From Flavobacteriales bacterium (GTDB lineage: Bacteria > Bacteroidota > Bacteroidia > Flavobacteriales_F > PHOS-HE28): a stretch of DNA of 64,000 bases. Position 1 is the stretch's first letter, and each line of letters opens with the position of its first letter. Shown piece after piece: positions 33,393 through 42,916 of the stretch. The DNA lies in contig JACJZI010000006.1 of the NCBI GenBank assembly GCA_020635655.1, positions 186,001 to 250,000 on the forward strand, given 5' to 3'. Both the position numbers and the translations under genes were made by a program. The notes beneath the pieces are model-generated. The model saw nothing but the letters and a program-made list of their open reading frames with translations, searched no databases and had not been told where the DNA came from.

Positions 33393-36032
33393 ATGACCAA
33401 AGCGGTCCATTTGTTCGCCCTGCTCTGCCTGTTCCCCGCTCCTGAAAGCAGTGCGGCGCAGGGTCCGGATGCCGGCCAACTCACCGCCTTTCCCCTCTCC
33501 GTCGGCGGCATGCGCACACCGCTGGACATTCTGGTGGATGCGCACGGCTATGCCTGGCTGCTGGATGAGCGTTCGGTCTTCTGCCTGGTGGACGGCGATC
33601 CGGAACGCTTCTGGACCGCCGGGGATGAACGGCACCTGACCGGCTTCATCGGTGCCGATGAACAGGGCATACACATCGCGACCGATGCCGGACCAGTGAC
33701 CGTACCCATCGCTGACGCGGCGATCACGCCGGTGCATCTGGCCAACCCCGCCGATCCAAAGCATCTCCAGCTTCCGGATGGCACGACGGTACAACTGGCC
33801 GACAGTGGTTGGCTGTCCCTGCGTGGCATGGACAGCGAGCGGCACCTGGACCTGTCCCAGGAACAACACACGAACCTCTTCCAGTTCATCCCCGGCGATC
33901 AGGGGCGGGTGGTATACGACCCCTCGAACGGCATTTGGGTACTGGGCAGCAACGGGCTGGTATTGGTATCCCTGGAGCGTCCCCTGTTCGAGGTGTACGA
34001 TGTGCCGGAAGGTCTGGGCAAGGTGACCCAGGTGGTCGATGACACGGCAGCGGACCGGCGCTTCGTGCTTTCCGGCGATCACGGACTGGTGGTGCAACGC
34101 ATCACCACGGGAAAGGTGGTGCGCTGGATCCACGCGGATGCGGACGGTGCGCCGATCCATGGGAACAAGTGGCGCGCCTGGAACGGCGCCCCCTATTTTC
34201 AGGGAGCGCGTGCGGTCTATCGGTACGACACGGCCACCGACCGTGTGGAAAAGGTGCTGGACCTGGACAAGGTGCTGGCGGACCGCACGCGCGACCGACG
34301 TATCAATGACTTCGAGATCGACCCCGATCAGGGCCTCGCGTTCATCGGCACGAAGGACAACGTGCTGGTGACCTTCGACCTGCGCACCGGGCGCACGGCC
34401 GTGCGCGACGTGAAACCCGAGGGGACGTTCTCCGGCATCGACCTCATCCTGGAGACCGCGCTCTTCGGGCAGGACCAGGGCCTGGTGTTCGCCGAGCACG
34501 GCCAGTTCATCGCTGATGGTCTCGATGGTCCGGTGCGTCCGGCCCAGGAACGGTGGCCCTCCTTCCGATTCGGGCCGAACTTCCGCGCCGCCGGTGGCCA
34601 CGTCGTGGCAGATACCCTGGTGGTGATCGCCGGTTTCGCCGACGGCATCTTCCTGTACAACATCCCGCGCGACTCACTCTACCGCCCGACCGGCATGGAC
34701 ACGGACCGACTGCTGATGAGCGACGTGTTCTGGGATGGCCTGCAGCACGTCTACGGCATGTGCCGTGAAGGCCTGCTCGTGTTGGACCTCCGCCAGGGCG
34801 ACGTGACGATCCTGAACGGAGAGGATGGCCTTCCTCTGGACAACCTTTATTACCGGTACATGAGCGTGTCCGCGCCCGGGGAGCTCGTCCTGGGCCTGAC
34901 GGACCGCTACGCCCGGTTCCGCACGCGGGACCTGTTGCGGAAGGATGCGTCGGGATTGTTCATCGAGAACTTCTCGGTGAACGGACAGCCGGTCGCAGGT
35001 GCCCCCTACCAGCCGTTCGGATCGACCTGGAGAACGGACCACGCGCACAACAGCGTGGGCCTGCGCATCGGTCGCGCGCAGCGCACCACCCCACCCTTCA
35101 CCTGCGGCTTCGTGCGCCTGGACGGTCTGCCGGGCAGTGTCCGCTTCGTGGATGATACCGACCCCATCCTGTTCCAGGCCCTTTCCACCGGCGACCACCG
35201 GATCGAGCTGGGCTTTTCCCGGCACGGGCCGTTCACCACCCTCCTGCAGGTGGATGTGCTCCCCCCCTTCTGGTCCACGTGGTGGTTCTACCTGCTGGGC
35301 GCAGCCGTGGTGATCGGCATCGTGACCGGCTTCATGTGGCTGCGCTTTCGGGCCGTGCGCGCACAGGCCGAGCTGAAGGCGGCCTACGACCTGCGGATCA
35401 CCCAACTGGAGCTGCGTTCGCTACGCGCCCAGATGCATCCGCACTTCCTCTTCAACAGCCTGAACTCCATCAAGAGCTTCATTGCCGCGAACGAATCGCG
35501 CACGGCCACGCGCTACCTGAACAAGTTCGCGCAGTTGGTCCGCTCCATCCTGAACAACTCCAGCAAGCCGCTGGTGGAGTTGTCCAGCGAGCTCCAGGCC
35601 CTGAAGCTCTATCTTGAACTGGAACAGATGCGGTTTGAAAAGAAGTTCAACGCGGAGGTGACGGTCGATCCGCGCATCGACCCGGAACAGGTGCGCATCC
35701 CGCCGTTGATCATGCAACCCTACGCGGAGAACGCCATCTGGCACGGCCTGATGCACAAGAAAGGCGACCGCGCGCTCCACATCCGCGTGGCACCCGAAGG
35801 GGACGATCTGCTGATCACCATCCGCGACAACGGCATCGGGCGGGAGGCCGCGAGGGCGCTGCGTTCGCGTTCCGCCTCACCGCATCGCTCCCTCGGCATG
35901 ACCATCACGGCGGAGGTGATCCAACGGACGCGCACGGACGGTCGCTCCGGCGTGGAGGTGGTGGATCTGTACGATGCACAGGGGTCGGCCGCCGGCACGG
36001 AGGTCCGCATCCGCATCCCCCTCGATCGGTGA
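33393..36032 (+). CDS. Propeller-type sensor kinase of the LytS/YehU family
   Basis: An 879-residue membrane kinase. A signal peptide (MTKAVHLFALLCLFPAPESSAAQ) is followed by ~600 residues of propeller-like repeats (AHGYAWLLDERSVFCLVDG, NGIWVLGSNGLVLVSL, LAFIGTKDNVLVTFDL), a Y_Y_Y-like domain (YQPFGSTW...RIELGFSRHG), one membrane helix (WWFYLLGAAVVIGIVTGFMWL), a coiled linker, and a His_kinase domain with His684 in MHPHFLFNSLNSIK, followed by HATPase_c motifs (IMQPYAENAIWHGLMHK, DNGIGRE). It pairs with the LytTR regulator that overlaps its stop codon. Confidence 0.9.
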   Translation: MTKAVHLFALLCLFPAPESSAAQGPDAGQLTAFPLSVGGMRTPLDILVDAHGYAWLLDERSVFCLVDGDPERFWTAGDERHLTGFIGADEQGIHIATDAGPVTVPIADAAITPVHLANPADPKHLQLPDGTTVQLADSGWLSLRGMDSERHLDLSQEQHTNLFQFIPGDQGRVVYDPSNGIWVLGSNGLVLVSLERPLFEVYDVPEGLGKVTQVVDDTAADRRFVLSGDHGLVVQRITTGKVVRWIHADADGAPIHGNKWRAWNGAPYFQGARAVYRYDTATDRVEKVLDLDKVLADRTRDRRINDFEIDPDQGLAFIGTKDNVLVTFDLRTGRTAVRDVKPEGTFSGIDLILETALFGQDQGLVFAEHGQFIADGLDGPVRPAQERWPSFRFGPNFRAAGGHVVADTLVVIAGFADGIFLYNIPRDSLYRPTGMDTDRLLMSDVFWDGLQHVYGMCREGLLVLDLRQGDVTILNGEDGLPLDNLYYRYMSVSAPGELVLGLTDRYARFRTRDLLRKDASGLFIENFSVNGQPVAGAPYQPFGSTWRTDHAHNSVGLRIGRAQRTTPPFTCGFVRLDGLPGSVRFVDDTDPILFQALSTGDHRIELGFSRHGPFTTLLQVDVLPPFWSTWWFYLLGAAVVIGIVTGFMWLRFRAVRAQAELKAAYDLRITQLELRSLRAQMHPHFLFNSLNSIKSFIAANESRTATRYLNKFAQLVRSILNNSSKPLVELSSELQALKLYLELEQMRFEKKFNAEVTVDPRIDPEQVRIPPLIMQPYAENAIWHGLMHKKGDRALHIRVAPEGDDLLITIRDNGIGREAARALRSRSASPHRSLGMTITAEVIQRTRTDGRSGVEVVDLYDAQGSAAGTEVRIRIPLDR

Positions 36033-36778
36033 TGGAACGGCACCGTGCATTGATCATCGACGACGAGGTCGGGAGCATCAAGGCCCTCGAGTGGGAGCTG
36101 AAGTTGGTGGAGGAACAGGTGGAGCTGGTCGGTTCGGCCACCGACCCCGAAAAAGGCCTGCGCCTGCTCCAGGAGTTGAAGCCCGACCTGCTGTTCCTGG
36201 ACATCGAGATGCCGGGCATGAACGGCTTCGAACTGCTGGAGCGGGCGGGTCCGATCGATGGCCAGGTGATCTTCACCACGGCCTATGACAAGTTCGCAGT
36301 GCGCGCCTTCGAGGTGAGCGCATTGGACTACCTGCTGAAGCCGGTGGATGAGGGCGAACTGGCGCGTGTGTTGCAGAAGGTGCAAGCCACCCAGGGGCAG
36401 GAGGACTTCCAACGTAAACTGGAATTCCTGCTCGGCGAACTGCGCCAGAAGGATCCCGATCTGCGCACCATCGTGGTGCCCACCACGGAAAGTCTTGAGT
36501 TCATTTCCGTCGATACCATCAGCCGCTTCGAGGCGGAGAGCAACTATACACGGATCCACCTGACCGACGGACGTCCGCTACTGATGAGCAGGACCCTGAA
36601 GCACGTGGAGACGATGGTGGAGGGCATGGGCTTCTTCCGCGTCCACAACAGCCACCTGGTGAACGTGCGCTTCATCAAGCGGATGCTCCGCGGCGACCCG
36701 GCCTGCCTGGTGATGCAGGACGGCAGCACGGTCCCGGTGTCGCGCGGCCGTAAGGGCGATCTGTTGGAGCGGTTCTAG
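36032..36778 (+). CDS. LytTR-type response regulator
   Basis: A 248-residue regulator: receiver domain at ~1-120 with IIDDE near the start, phospho-acceptor Asp57 (LLFLDIEMPGMNGF) and Lys in LDYLLKPVD, then a LytTR DNA-binding domain at ~145-248 (FISVDTISRFEAESNYTRIH, FFRVHNSHLVNVRFIKRM). The ATG at 36032 overlaps the kinase stop by one base, so both are co-translated. LytTR regulators bind direct repeats in promoters; the target genes are not known. Confidence 0.92.
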   Translation: MERHRALIIDDEVGSIKALEWELKLVEEQVELVGSATDPEKGLRLLQELKPDLLFLDIEMPGMNGFELLERAGPIDGQVIFTTAYDKFAVRAFEVSALDYLLKPVDEGELARVLQKVQATQGQEDFQRKLEFLLGELRQKDPDLRTIVVPTTESLEFISVDTISRFEAESNYTRIHLTDGRPLLMSRTLKHVETMVEGMGFFRVHNSHLVNVRFIKRMLRGDPACLVMQDGSTVPVSRGRKGDLLERF

Positions 36779-36785
36779 ACGGGCC

Positions 36786-36807
36786 AAGGCGAACTCGCGA
36801 TCGCCTT
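36786..36807 (+). terminator. Small hairpin after the LytTR gene
   Basis: AAGGCGA (36786-36792) pairs with TCGCCTT (36801-36807) with an 8-base loop, 8 bp after the stop codon. No T-run; weak evidence. Confidence 0.3.
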
Positions 36808-36831
36808 CCTGCAGGTACCAACTCGGCTCTC

Positions 36832-36839
36832 TAAATTGT
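36832..36839 (+). promoter_or_regulatory. TAAATTGT, weak -7 box
   Basis: Close to TAnnTTTG and 19 bp before the ATG at 36859, a normal leader distance for Bacteroidota. Confidence 0.3.
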
Positions 36840-36858
36840 CTGCGCCAAAACCCCTACC

Positions 36859-39378
36859 ATGTACCGCACCCTCTTCCTGACCGCCGCCTGTCTCGCAGGC
36901 GTGAGCCTTGCCCATGCCGGATCCTCCTCCCCGCCCGGTGTCGCCACCGTGGTGCAGTTCCAGACCACGAGCAACGTTGTTTCCGAGACCGACGGCCTCA
37001 CGCAACTGAGCGTGGAGCTTTCCGGTCCCGACCCGTTCAACAGCACCAGCGTGGACGTGGTGCTGATCAGCGGCAATGCGGCCCGGATCGACAACTACAC
37101 CACCCAGACGGTGACCTGGCCGGCCAATGACGCCAGCCTGATGTTCGTGAACATCACCCTGACGAACAATACCGATTGCGATGGCAATGCGGACCTGGTG
37201 TTCGAACTGCAGAACCCCTCGGGTGGGTCCGGTGTGATCGTCGGCCTCAACAGCCAGTTCACCCTGACCGTCACGGATGACGACATCCTGGTGGATAGTG
37301 ACAATGACGCCATTCCGGATTGCAACGACCCGTGCCCCCTGGCCGTGGATGGCATCGCCAATTTCAATACGGTGACCTGCAACTGCGATCCGGGCTACTA
37401 CCAGGTGACCATGCAGATCGGTCCGAACACGGTGGTCACGGGTTGCAGTCAGTGCCCGGCGGGCACCTACTGCCCGGACGGGATCCAATCCATCCCATGC
37501 CCCGCCGGTCGTTACAGCGACCAACCGGGGCAGTCGGCCTGTGCGGCCTGCGCTGCGGGCACCTTCAACCCGAGCCAGGGTGCCACCAGCTGCCAATCCT
37601 GCCTGGCCGGCTCCTTCAACGCGACTCCGGGTGCGACCTTCTGCCAGCCTTGTGCTGCGGGTTCGTTCAGCGCCGCGGATGGCGCCATCTCATGCCAACT
37701 CTGCGCGCCAGGTGAATACAGCGACGTGGTCGGCGCGAGCAGCTGCCAGTTGTGCGACGCCGGCACCTTCAATCCCCTGCCCGGTGCCACGGAATGCCAG
37801 AGCTGTCCGGCCGGGACCTTCGGCGACCTCCCGGGCCAGACCGCCTGCCAGGACTGCGCGGAAGGCAGCTTCAATCCGAACACCGGTGCCACCGCCTGCC
37901 AGCCGTGCCCGCCCGGCGCGTTCAGCGATGTGACGGGGGCGGTCGCGTGCCAGCTGTGCACCTCCGGCACCTTCAACCCGAACTTCGGCGCGATCGAATG
38001 CCAGGACTGTCCGCTTGGCACGAACAGTGGTGTCGGAGCCATCGAATGCACGCCGATCGGTGGCTGCCAGGACGTGTTCATTGAGCTGCACACCGACGCG
38101 GCCGGTGCGGAGACCAGCTGGGAGATCGCCCCCTACGGCGGGGGTGCCGCCCTCTGCTCCGGCAGTGGCTACGGCAACAACATGAGCTACACCGAGACCT
38201 GCTGCCTGCCCGATGGCGACTACATCCTGACCTTTTTCGACAGCATGGGCGATGGCATGTGCTGCAGCAATGGGTTCGGCGGCTATCGCCTGACGAACAT
38301 CAACGGCGACCGCATCATCGACGATTGGAACGATGGCACATTCGGATCCACCAGCGCCGCCAGCCAGCCGTTCACCATTCCCCTCGGCACCGATCACCTC
38401 ATCTTCGGCGATTGCGATCGCGAGGATTGGCTGGTCACCGAATTCATCGTGGCCAGCCCGAACCCCGCCGTGAGCGCCGAATGGGGTGTGGGCGATCAGA
38501 CCGATGACGGCTACCAGTTCTGGTTCTTCGATCCGGATGGTGGTTACAGCCGTCGGATACTGCGCAACCATGCCTCTTCGGGCGGCTTCGGTCCGGCAGG
38601 CCCCACGCGCGCCTGCCATCTCCGGCTGAATTCCATGGTGACCCTGCCGGTTCCTTACGATGTGCTGCTCAATGTGCGCGTTCGCAGCTTGGTGAACGGG
38701 GCATTCTCGGCGTTCGGACCCGCCTGCAGGTTCCTGATGCCGAGCTCACCGTCCTCCTGCCCCACCACCCAGCTGATCGACAACCCCGCCAACCCCAACT
38801 ACTCCTGTGGCGTCAACAGGGCCTTCGGTGGTTCCGACAAGGTGTATTGCTACCCGGTGAGCGGGGCCAACAGATACAAGTGGAGCTTCCGCAATTCCAA
38901 CGAAGGCTTCCTGCGCAACATCACCAGCACCGTTCCCGGTCTGGTGTTGAACTGGGTGACCCTGCCCCTGGTGGACGGGGGCCAGTATTGGGTGCTCGTC
39001 CAGGCCAGCTTGGATGGTGGCGCGATCTACTGCCCCTTCGGCGACAGTTGCATGGTGACCATCGACAACCCGTCGGTAGCGCCCGATCAGCGCAACGCCA
39101 TGTTGGACAACGCACAGAACATCGACCTATTCCCCAACCCCAACAACGGCGACCAGGTCTACCTGACGATCAACGACCTGCCTGAAGGCGCGGTGAACGT
39201 GAACGTCGAGATTTTCGACATGTACGGCAAGCACATCATGGGCATCGCGCGCACCGCGGACGATGGTCTGCTCAACACCGTGATCGAGCTGGATGCGTCA
39301 CTCACTTCCGGCCTCTATCTGGTGACCGTTTCCGCTGGTGATCGGATCTGGACCAAGCGCCTCCTGATCCAGCGGTAA
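36859..39378 (+). CDS. T9SS-secreted cysteine-rich repeat protein
   Basis: An 839-residue exported protein. The signal peptide ends near GVSLAHAG. Residues ~25-150 are a Calx-beta-like domain (VSETDGLTQLSVELSG, LMFVNITLTNN, LTVTDDD). Residues ~195-400 are about eleven cysteine repeats of the form C-x-x-C-x-x-G-x-F-x(4)-G-A-x-x-C-Q of 17-18 residues, like eukaryotic GCC2/GCC3 (ephrin-receptor-like) repeats. A middle part with CCLPDGDYILTFFDSMGDG follows, and the end is a T9SS type A domain (IDLFPNPNNGDQVYLTI, GLYLVTVSAGDR, KRLLIQR). Each repeat has enough Cys to form disulfides outside the cell. Function unknown; adhesive or structural roles are likely. Confidence 0.85.
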   Translation: MYRTLFLTAACLAGVSLAHAGSSSPPGVATVVQFQTTSNVVSETDGLTQLSVELSGPDPFNSTSVDVVLISGNAARIDNYTTQTVTWPANDASLMFVNITLTNNTDCDGNADLVFELQNPSGGSGVIVGLNSQFTLTVTDDDILVDSDNDAIPDCNDPCPLAVDGIANFNTVTCNCDPGYYQVTMQIGPNTVVTGCSQCPAGTYCPDGIQSIPCPAGRYSDQPGQSACAACAAGTFNPSQGATSCQSCLAGSFNATPGATFCQPCAAGSFSAADGAISCQLCAPGEYSDVVGASSCQLCDAGTFNPLPGATECQSCPAGTFGDLPGQTACQDCAEGSFNPNTGATACQPCPPGAFSDVTGAVACQLCTSGTFNPNFGAIECQDCPLGTNSGVGAIECTPIGGCQDVFIELHTDAAGAETSWEIAPYGGGAALCSGSGYGNNMSYTETCCLPDGDYILTFFDSMGDGMCCSNGFGGYRLTNINGDRIIDDWNDGTFGSTSAASQPFTIPLGTDHLIFGDCDREDWLVTEFIVASPNPAVSAEWGVGDQTDDGYQFWFFDPDGGYSRRILRNHASSGGFGPAGPTRACHLRLNSMVTLPVPYDVLLNVRVRSLVNGAFSAFGPACRFLMPSSPSSCPTTQLIDNPANPNYSCGVNRAFGGSDKVYCYPVSGANRYKWSFRNSNEGFLRNITSTVPGLVLNWVTLPLVDGGQYWVLVQASLDGGAIYCPFGDSCMVTIDNPSVAPDQRNAMLDNAQNIDLFPNPNNGDQVYLTINDLPEGAVNVNVEIFDMYGKHIMGIARTADDGLLNTVIELDASLTSGLYLVTVSAGDRIWTKRLLIQR

Positions 39379-39404
39379 GGGACAACGATCGACCGACGCA
39401 GCAG

Positions 39405-39426
39405 CCCCTCGACCACGGTCGGGGGG
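39405..39426 (+). terminator. Hairpin between convergent genes
   Basis: CCCCTCGA (39405-39412) pairs with TCGGGGGG (39419-39426), with one T-G pair, followed by TTGTCGCTTTGTC. It stands between the 36859 gene and the convergent chitinase gene and could serve both. Confidence 0.55.
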
Positions 39427-39452
39427 TTGTCGCTTTGTCTGTGGGCGCGCGA

Positions 39453-40565
39453 TCATTCATCACCACGCAACGCCCTTCCCATCGTGTCCAACGATCCTTT
39501 CTCCGACTTGTCATCGCGGATCTGCCAGAACATGATACCGGCGAGATGTTGCTCGCGCACATAGGCGCACTTGGCCATGAGGCTGGCGCGATCATCACCC
39601 GTAAGATAGAGGCGATCGGCGGGGTCGAAGGCATAGGCGGCCTGGGCGATGGTGTCGCGGTACCAGGTCCATCCCTTTGCCACGGTGATGGTGGTATCGA
39701 CCATACGATGGGGCACCGCATGATCGAACCGGCCCGGCCGGTACAGGCCGTGCTGGAGCGTATCGTCCACCTGGAAGATCCGATCGTAGAACGCGGCGCC
39801 GATCACCAACTTTCCACGGGGCACGCCCTGACGCAAAAGGAGCCGCACCGCGTGATCGGTGCTCGGGATCTGCTCCTTTGTGGAATAAAGCGGCGTATGG
39901 TGCCCACTCCGCGCACTGTAGCCATGCACCAGATCGTAGCTCATCAGGTGCACCCGGTCCACCAATGGCATCAAGGCCGGCCAATCGAAGCCCTCCACGA
40001 TGCAGGCATCCGTACCACCCACGGCAAAGGAGATCTCCGGGCCGTCGCCGAGCACGGCGCGCAGTGTCCGGACCAGCTCGGTGAAGTGGTCCTTGTCCTC
40101 CGGTGCGAACGGATGACCCGGTGGCCCCTGCACGGCGGGATACTCCCAGTCGAGATCGATGCCATCGGCACCGGTGTTTTCCAACACGACCTTGAGACTT
40201 GCCGCAAAGGAGCGTCGCCCTTCATCCCGTGCGAAGACCTCGGAACAGGTGGCGCAGCCGCCCCAGCCGCCGAACGAGAGCAGGAACTTCTGCCCAGGCA
40301 GAGCGCCTGCGCGTTCGACCAGTTCGCGGATCACATGTTGTTGGTCCGGTGTCAGCGGAGCCACGCTGTCACCCTGCAAATGGAGGAAACACCAGATCAC
40401 ATGGGTGAGCGGGGAGAGATCGCGACCGAGCAGGTCGCTGCCATCACCTGCGTAGTAGCCGATGAGCGCCGGTCGTTGGGCCGGGGTCGTCCCGGTGACC
40501 AGAATTGCCAGGCAAAGGATGCAGTGACGCACTGTACATGGCAGCGAATGCATCGATGCGTGCAT
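39453..40565 (-). CDS. Secreted glycoside hydrolase family 18 (chitinase-like)
   Basis: A 370-residue enzyme with signal-like N-terminus (CTVRHCILCLAILVTGTTPAQ). The GH18 catalytic motif DGIDLDWEYP places the proton donor at Glu141, and the substrate-strand motifs FLLSFGGWGG and LMSYDLVHGY are also present, as is the closing FWQIRDD. It should cleave beta-1,4 GlcNAc linkages in chitin or related glycans outside the cell or in the periplasm. No carbohydrate-binding or T9SS domain is attached. Start uncertain between the first Met (40565) and Met5/Met6 nearby. Confidence 0.88.
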   Translation of the reverse strand: MHASMHSLPCTVRHCILCLAILVTGTTPAQRPALIGYYAGDGSDLLGRDLSPLTHVIWCFLHLQGDSVAPLTPDQQHVIRELVERAGALPGQKFLLSFGGWGGCATCSEVFARDEGRRSFAASLKVVLENTGADGIDLDWEYPAVQGPPGHPFAPEDKDHFTELVRTLRAVLGDGPEISFAVGGTDACIVEGFDWPALMPLVDRVHLMSYDLVHGYSARSGHHTPLYSTKEQIPSTDHAVRLLLRQGVPRGKLVIGAAFYDRIFQVDDTLQHGLYRPGRFDHAVPHRMVDTTITVAKGWTWYRDTIAQAAYAFDPADRLYLTGDDRASLMAKCAYVREQHLAGIMFWQIRDDKSEKGSLDTMGRALRGDE

Positions 40566-40585
40566 TTCTGCAGTGAGGGTTACGA

Positions 40586-42751
40586 TCAGGGCAATTGCTC
40601 CTGACGGGTGTTCGTTGGCACCGATCCGCCAATGGTGAGCAGGATCAGGTCGCGGTCGTTGCTCGCCCCGGCATACTTGACGACCCCGTCCATGTTCAGG
40701 TCCTCGGCCAGGTAACCGAAGGCGACGGCGGTGGGCACGGTGCCCCCGATGGCGACCAGTATCGGATCGCGGTCATTGCTGCCTCCGGCGTACTTCACCT
40801 CTGCATCGGGCACCACATTGCCGGGCCACAGGACCTGAGTACCGGCGATATCCTCTCGGCCGTCCGTGCCGAAGGTCAGCGTGGTCATGTCGGTCAGATC
40901 GATCACGGTCGGCGTCTGCGACAAGGCGACGTGCGTGCCGGTCATCACGCCAAGATGGTTCCGATGCCGTATGGCGACATCGTAGGTGCCGTCCGGCGCA
41001 CAAAAACCGATGGGGCTCATGCCGTCCACATCCACCACATCCCCATCGCGTTGCAGCAGGGCTGCCCGGGCTTCCACCACCTGGGTCGGATCGTTCGGGT
41101 CGCGCAATTCCACCACCACCCAGTCCACGATGGCATCGGCGCCGGTGATGGAAAGCACCGCATTGGTCGTGGCGCCCGGCCCGGTCAGTGTGAAGCCCAT
41201 CGCCGTATAGGGTTCATTCAGCGGAAGCACTCCCTGCACACGCAGGGTATCGGTCATGAGCTGGTCCGCGGCCACGTATGGCCCGCCAAGGAACACCTCC
41301 ATGGCCACCTGTGCGTTCGAACAGGCGGTGCTTTCCAGATAGTGCACGAGAAAACCGTCCGACAGTCCGTTGGAGACCAGGTTCGTGACACCCGCTCCGG
41401 GCTCCACGTCCATGGTACCGTTGAGCGTGCCGCAGACCGCGATGGCCCCGGGCGCGATGGCCAGGGCGGCGATGATCTCGTTGACATTGCCATCGATGGA
41501 AAAACCCCATGTCAGATCACCGGAGGCGGTGTATTTGATCACGTAGCCATCCTTCCCTTGGGACGAGTTGAGGTTGTTGATGCCCGGACCCGGGTCGATG
41601 TCCATGGTACCGCCGAACACGCCACAGGTGTAGATGTCACCTGCGGCATCCGAGGCGAGGGAAAGACCCTCGTTCAGGAAACCATGGAGCAGGAATGCCC
41701 ATTGGAAGTTGCCGTTGCCGTCGAGCTTGGTCAGGAACGAATCCTCGAAGGCCGAACCGTTCAGGTCGAACGTACCGGCACCGGGGTCCATGTCGGTCAC
41801 ACTGTTGATAACGCCCGTGAAGCTCGGCGAGCCGCTGGCATCCACGGTCACCGCATGCCCCCGCTCAAAGCTTGTGCCGCCGAAGGTATCCGCCCAGGCC
41901 AGCGATCCGTTGGCGTCGAACTTCACCAGGAAAATGTCCGCATCGCCGTTCGATGTGCGGTTCACCGTGCTGGTCGTGGGATCGAAATCCACGGTTCCTC
42001 GGAACTCGCCGGTGATGAATGTGGCATTGTTGGGGTCGGTGTCCACGGACCAGGCGATGTCGTCACCCGAAGCCCCGAACCGCGCCGCCCAGATGAAGTT
42101 GCCATTGGCATCAAGGCGCTGTGCGAATGCGTCCTTGCCACCCATCCAGGTCACATTGAACTGGCCGGGACCGGGATCAAGGTCGCCGCCGTTGCCCAGC
42201 ACACCCACCGTGATCACGTCGTTGTTGCCATCCGTGGCGATCGCATATCCCTCGTCATTGCCGGAGCCTCCAAAGGCCTTGCCCCAGACATAGTTTCCAT
42301 TGGCATCCAGCTTTACAACGCAGACATCATAGCTGCCACCGGTGCTGGTGACATTCGCGGTCCCCATCCCCGGATCGAGGTCCACGGTCCCCAGAAAGCG
42401 CCCAGTGATCAGCACATTGTCCTGTCCATCGATGGCCACGCCATAGCCAATGTCGAAATCATTGCCCCCGATGCGACCGCCCCAGAGGAAGTTCCCATTG
42501 GCATCCAGCTTCTGCACGAATATGTCCTGCGCATTGTTCGGTGATGTCACCGGGAATGCCGCCGGCCCGGGATCGAGGTCCAGGGTACCATAAAAGGAGC
42601 CCACGGTGATGACGTTGCCATTGCCATCGATCGCGACATCCCGGGCATCCTCGGTCGAGGTGCCACCGATCGCATGGGCCCAGTCGAGGGTCTGGGCTGG
42701 AAGAAGGACGGTCGGAAGAAAGCTGAAGAGGGCCGGGAGCATGGCACGCAT
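40586..42751 (-). CDS. Secreted SBBP-repeat protein with dockerin-like C-terminal module
   Basis: A 721-residue exported protein (signal MRAMLPALFSFLPTVLLPAQ). Residues ~25-480 are about nine beta-propeller (SBBP-type) repeats of ~52 residues with recurring KLDANGNF, W, and G-x-D-x-D-P-G-x-G text. Residues ~485-721 are the same module as in the 13212-14159 protein, ending with two calcium-loop-like repeats (AEVKYAGGSNDRDPIL and MDGVVKYAGASNDRDLIL). Probably displayed on the cell surface or released; ligand unknown. It ends 21 bp before the chitinase gene on the same strand, so the two may be co-transcribed. Confidence 0.82.
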   Translation of the reverse strand: MRAMLPALFSFLPTVLLPAQTLDWAHAIGGTSTEDARDVAIDGNGNVITVGSFYGTLDLDPGPAAFPVTSPNNAQDIFVQKLDANGNFLWGGRIGGNDFDIGYGVAIDGQDNVLITGRFLGTVDLDPGMGTANVTSTGGSYDVCVVKLDANGNYVWGKAFGGSGNDEGYAIATDGNNDVITVGVLGNGGDLDPGPGQFNVTWMGGKDAFAQRLDANGNFIWAARFGASGDDIAWSVDTDPNNATFITGEFRGTVDFDPTTSTVNRTSNGDADIFLVKFDANGSLAWADTFGGTSFERGHAVTVDASGSPSFTGVINSVTDMDPGAGTFDLNGSAFEDSFLTKLDGNGNFQWAFLLHGFLNEGLSLASDAAGDIYTCGVFGGTMDIDPGPGINNLNSSQGKDGYVIKYTASGDLTWGFSIDGNVNEIIAALAIAPGAIAVCGTLNGTMDVEPGAGVTNLVSNGLSDGFLVHYLESTACSNAQVAMEVFLGGPYVAADQLMTDTLRVQGVLPLNEPYTAMGFTLTGPGATTNAVLSITGADAIVDWVVVELRDPNDPTQVVEARAALLQRDGDVVDVDGMSPIGFCAPDGTYDVAIRHRNHLGVMTGTHVALSQTPTVIDLTDMTTLTFGTDGREDIAGTQVLWPGNVVPDAEVKYAGGSNDRDPILVAIGGTVPTAVAFGYLAEDLNMDGVVKYAGASNDRDLILLTIGGSVPTNTRQEQLP

Positions 42752-42901
42752 GGTGATCCGACCATCGCGATGGGACCGAAGGCCGAGCCCCCAAACTAAA
42801 GGTTCATGCCGATCTTCCCATTCCCATGGGTCGGACCATCACCATGCTGTTCCACCTTCACCTCGGCCCGCAGCAGCCAATGCCCAACGCGCCGTCTCCC
42901 G

Positions 42902-42909
42902 TAAACTTG
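42902..42909 (+). promoter_or_regulatory. TAAACTTG, likely -7 box
   Basis: Seven of eight bases of TAnnTTTG, 7 bp before the murB ATG. A transcript from here would be nearly leaderless. Confidence 0.35.
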
Positions 42910-42916
42910 CGCGCGG

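Noticed and set aside
32562..34601. A 679-codon minus-strand frame
   Set aside because: Antisense to the subtilase and LytS-type kinase genes, with no domain of its own.
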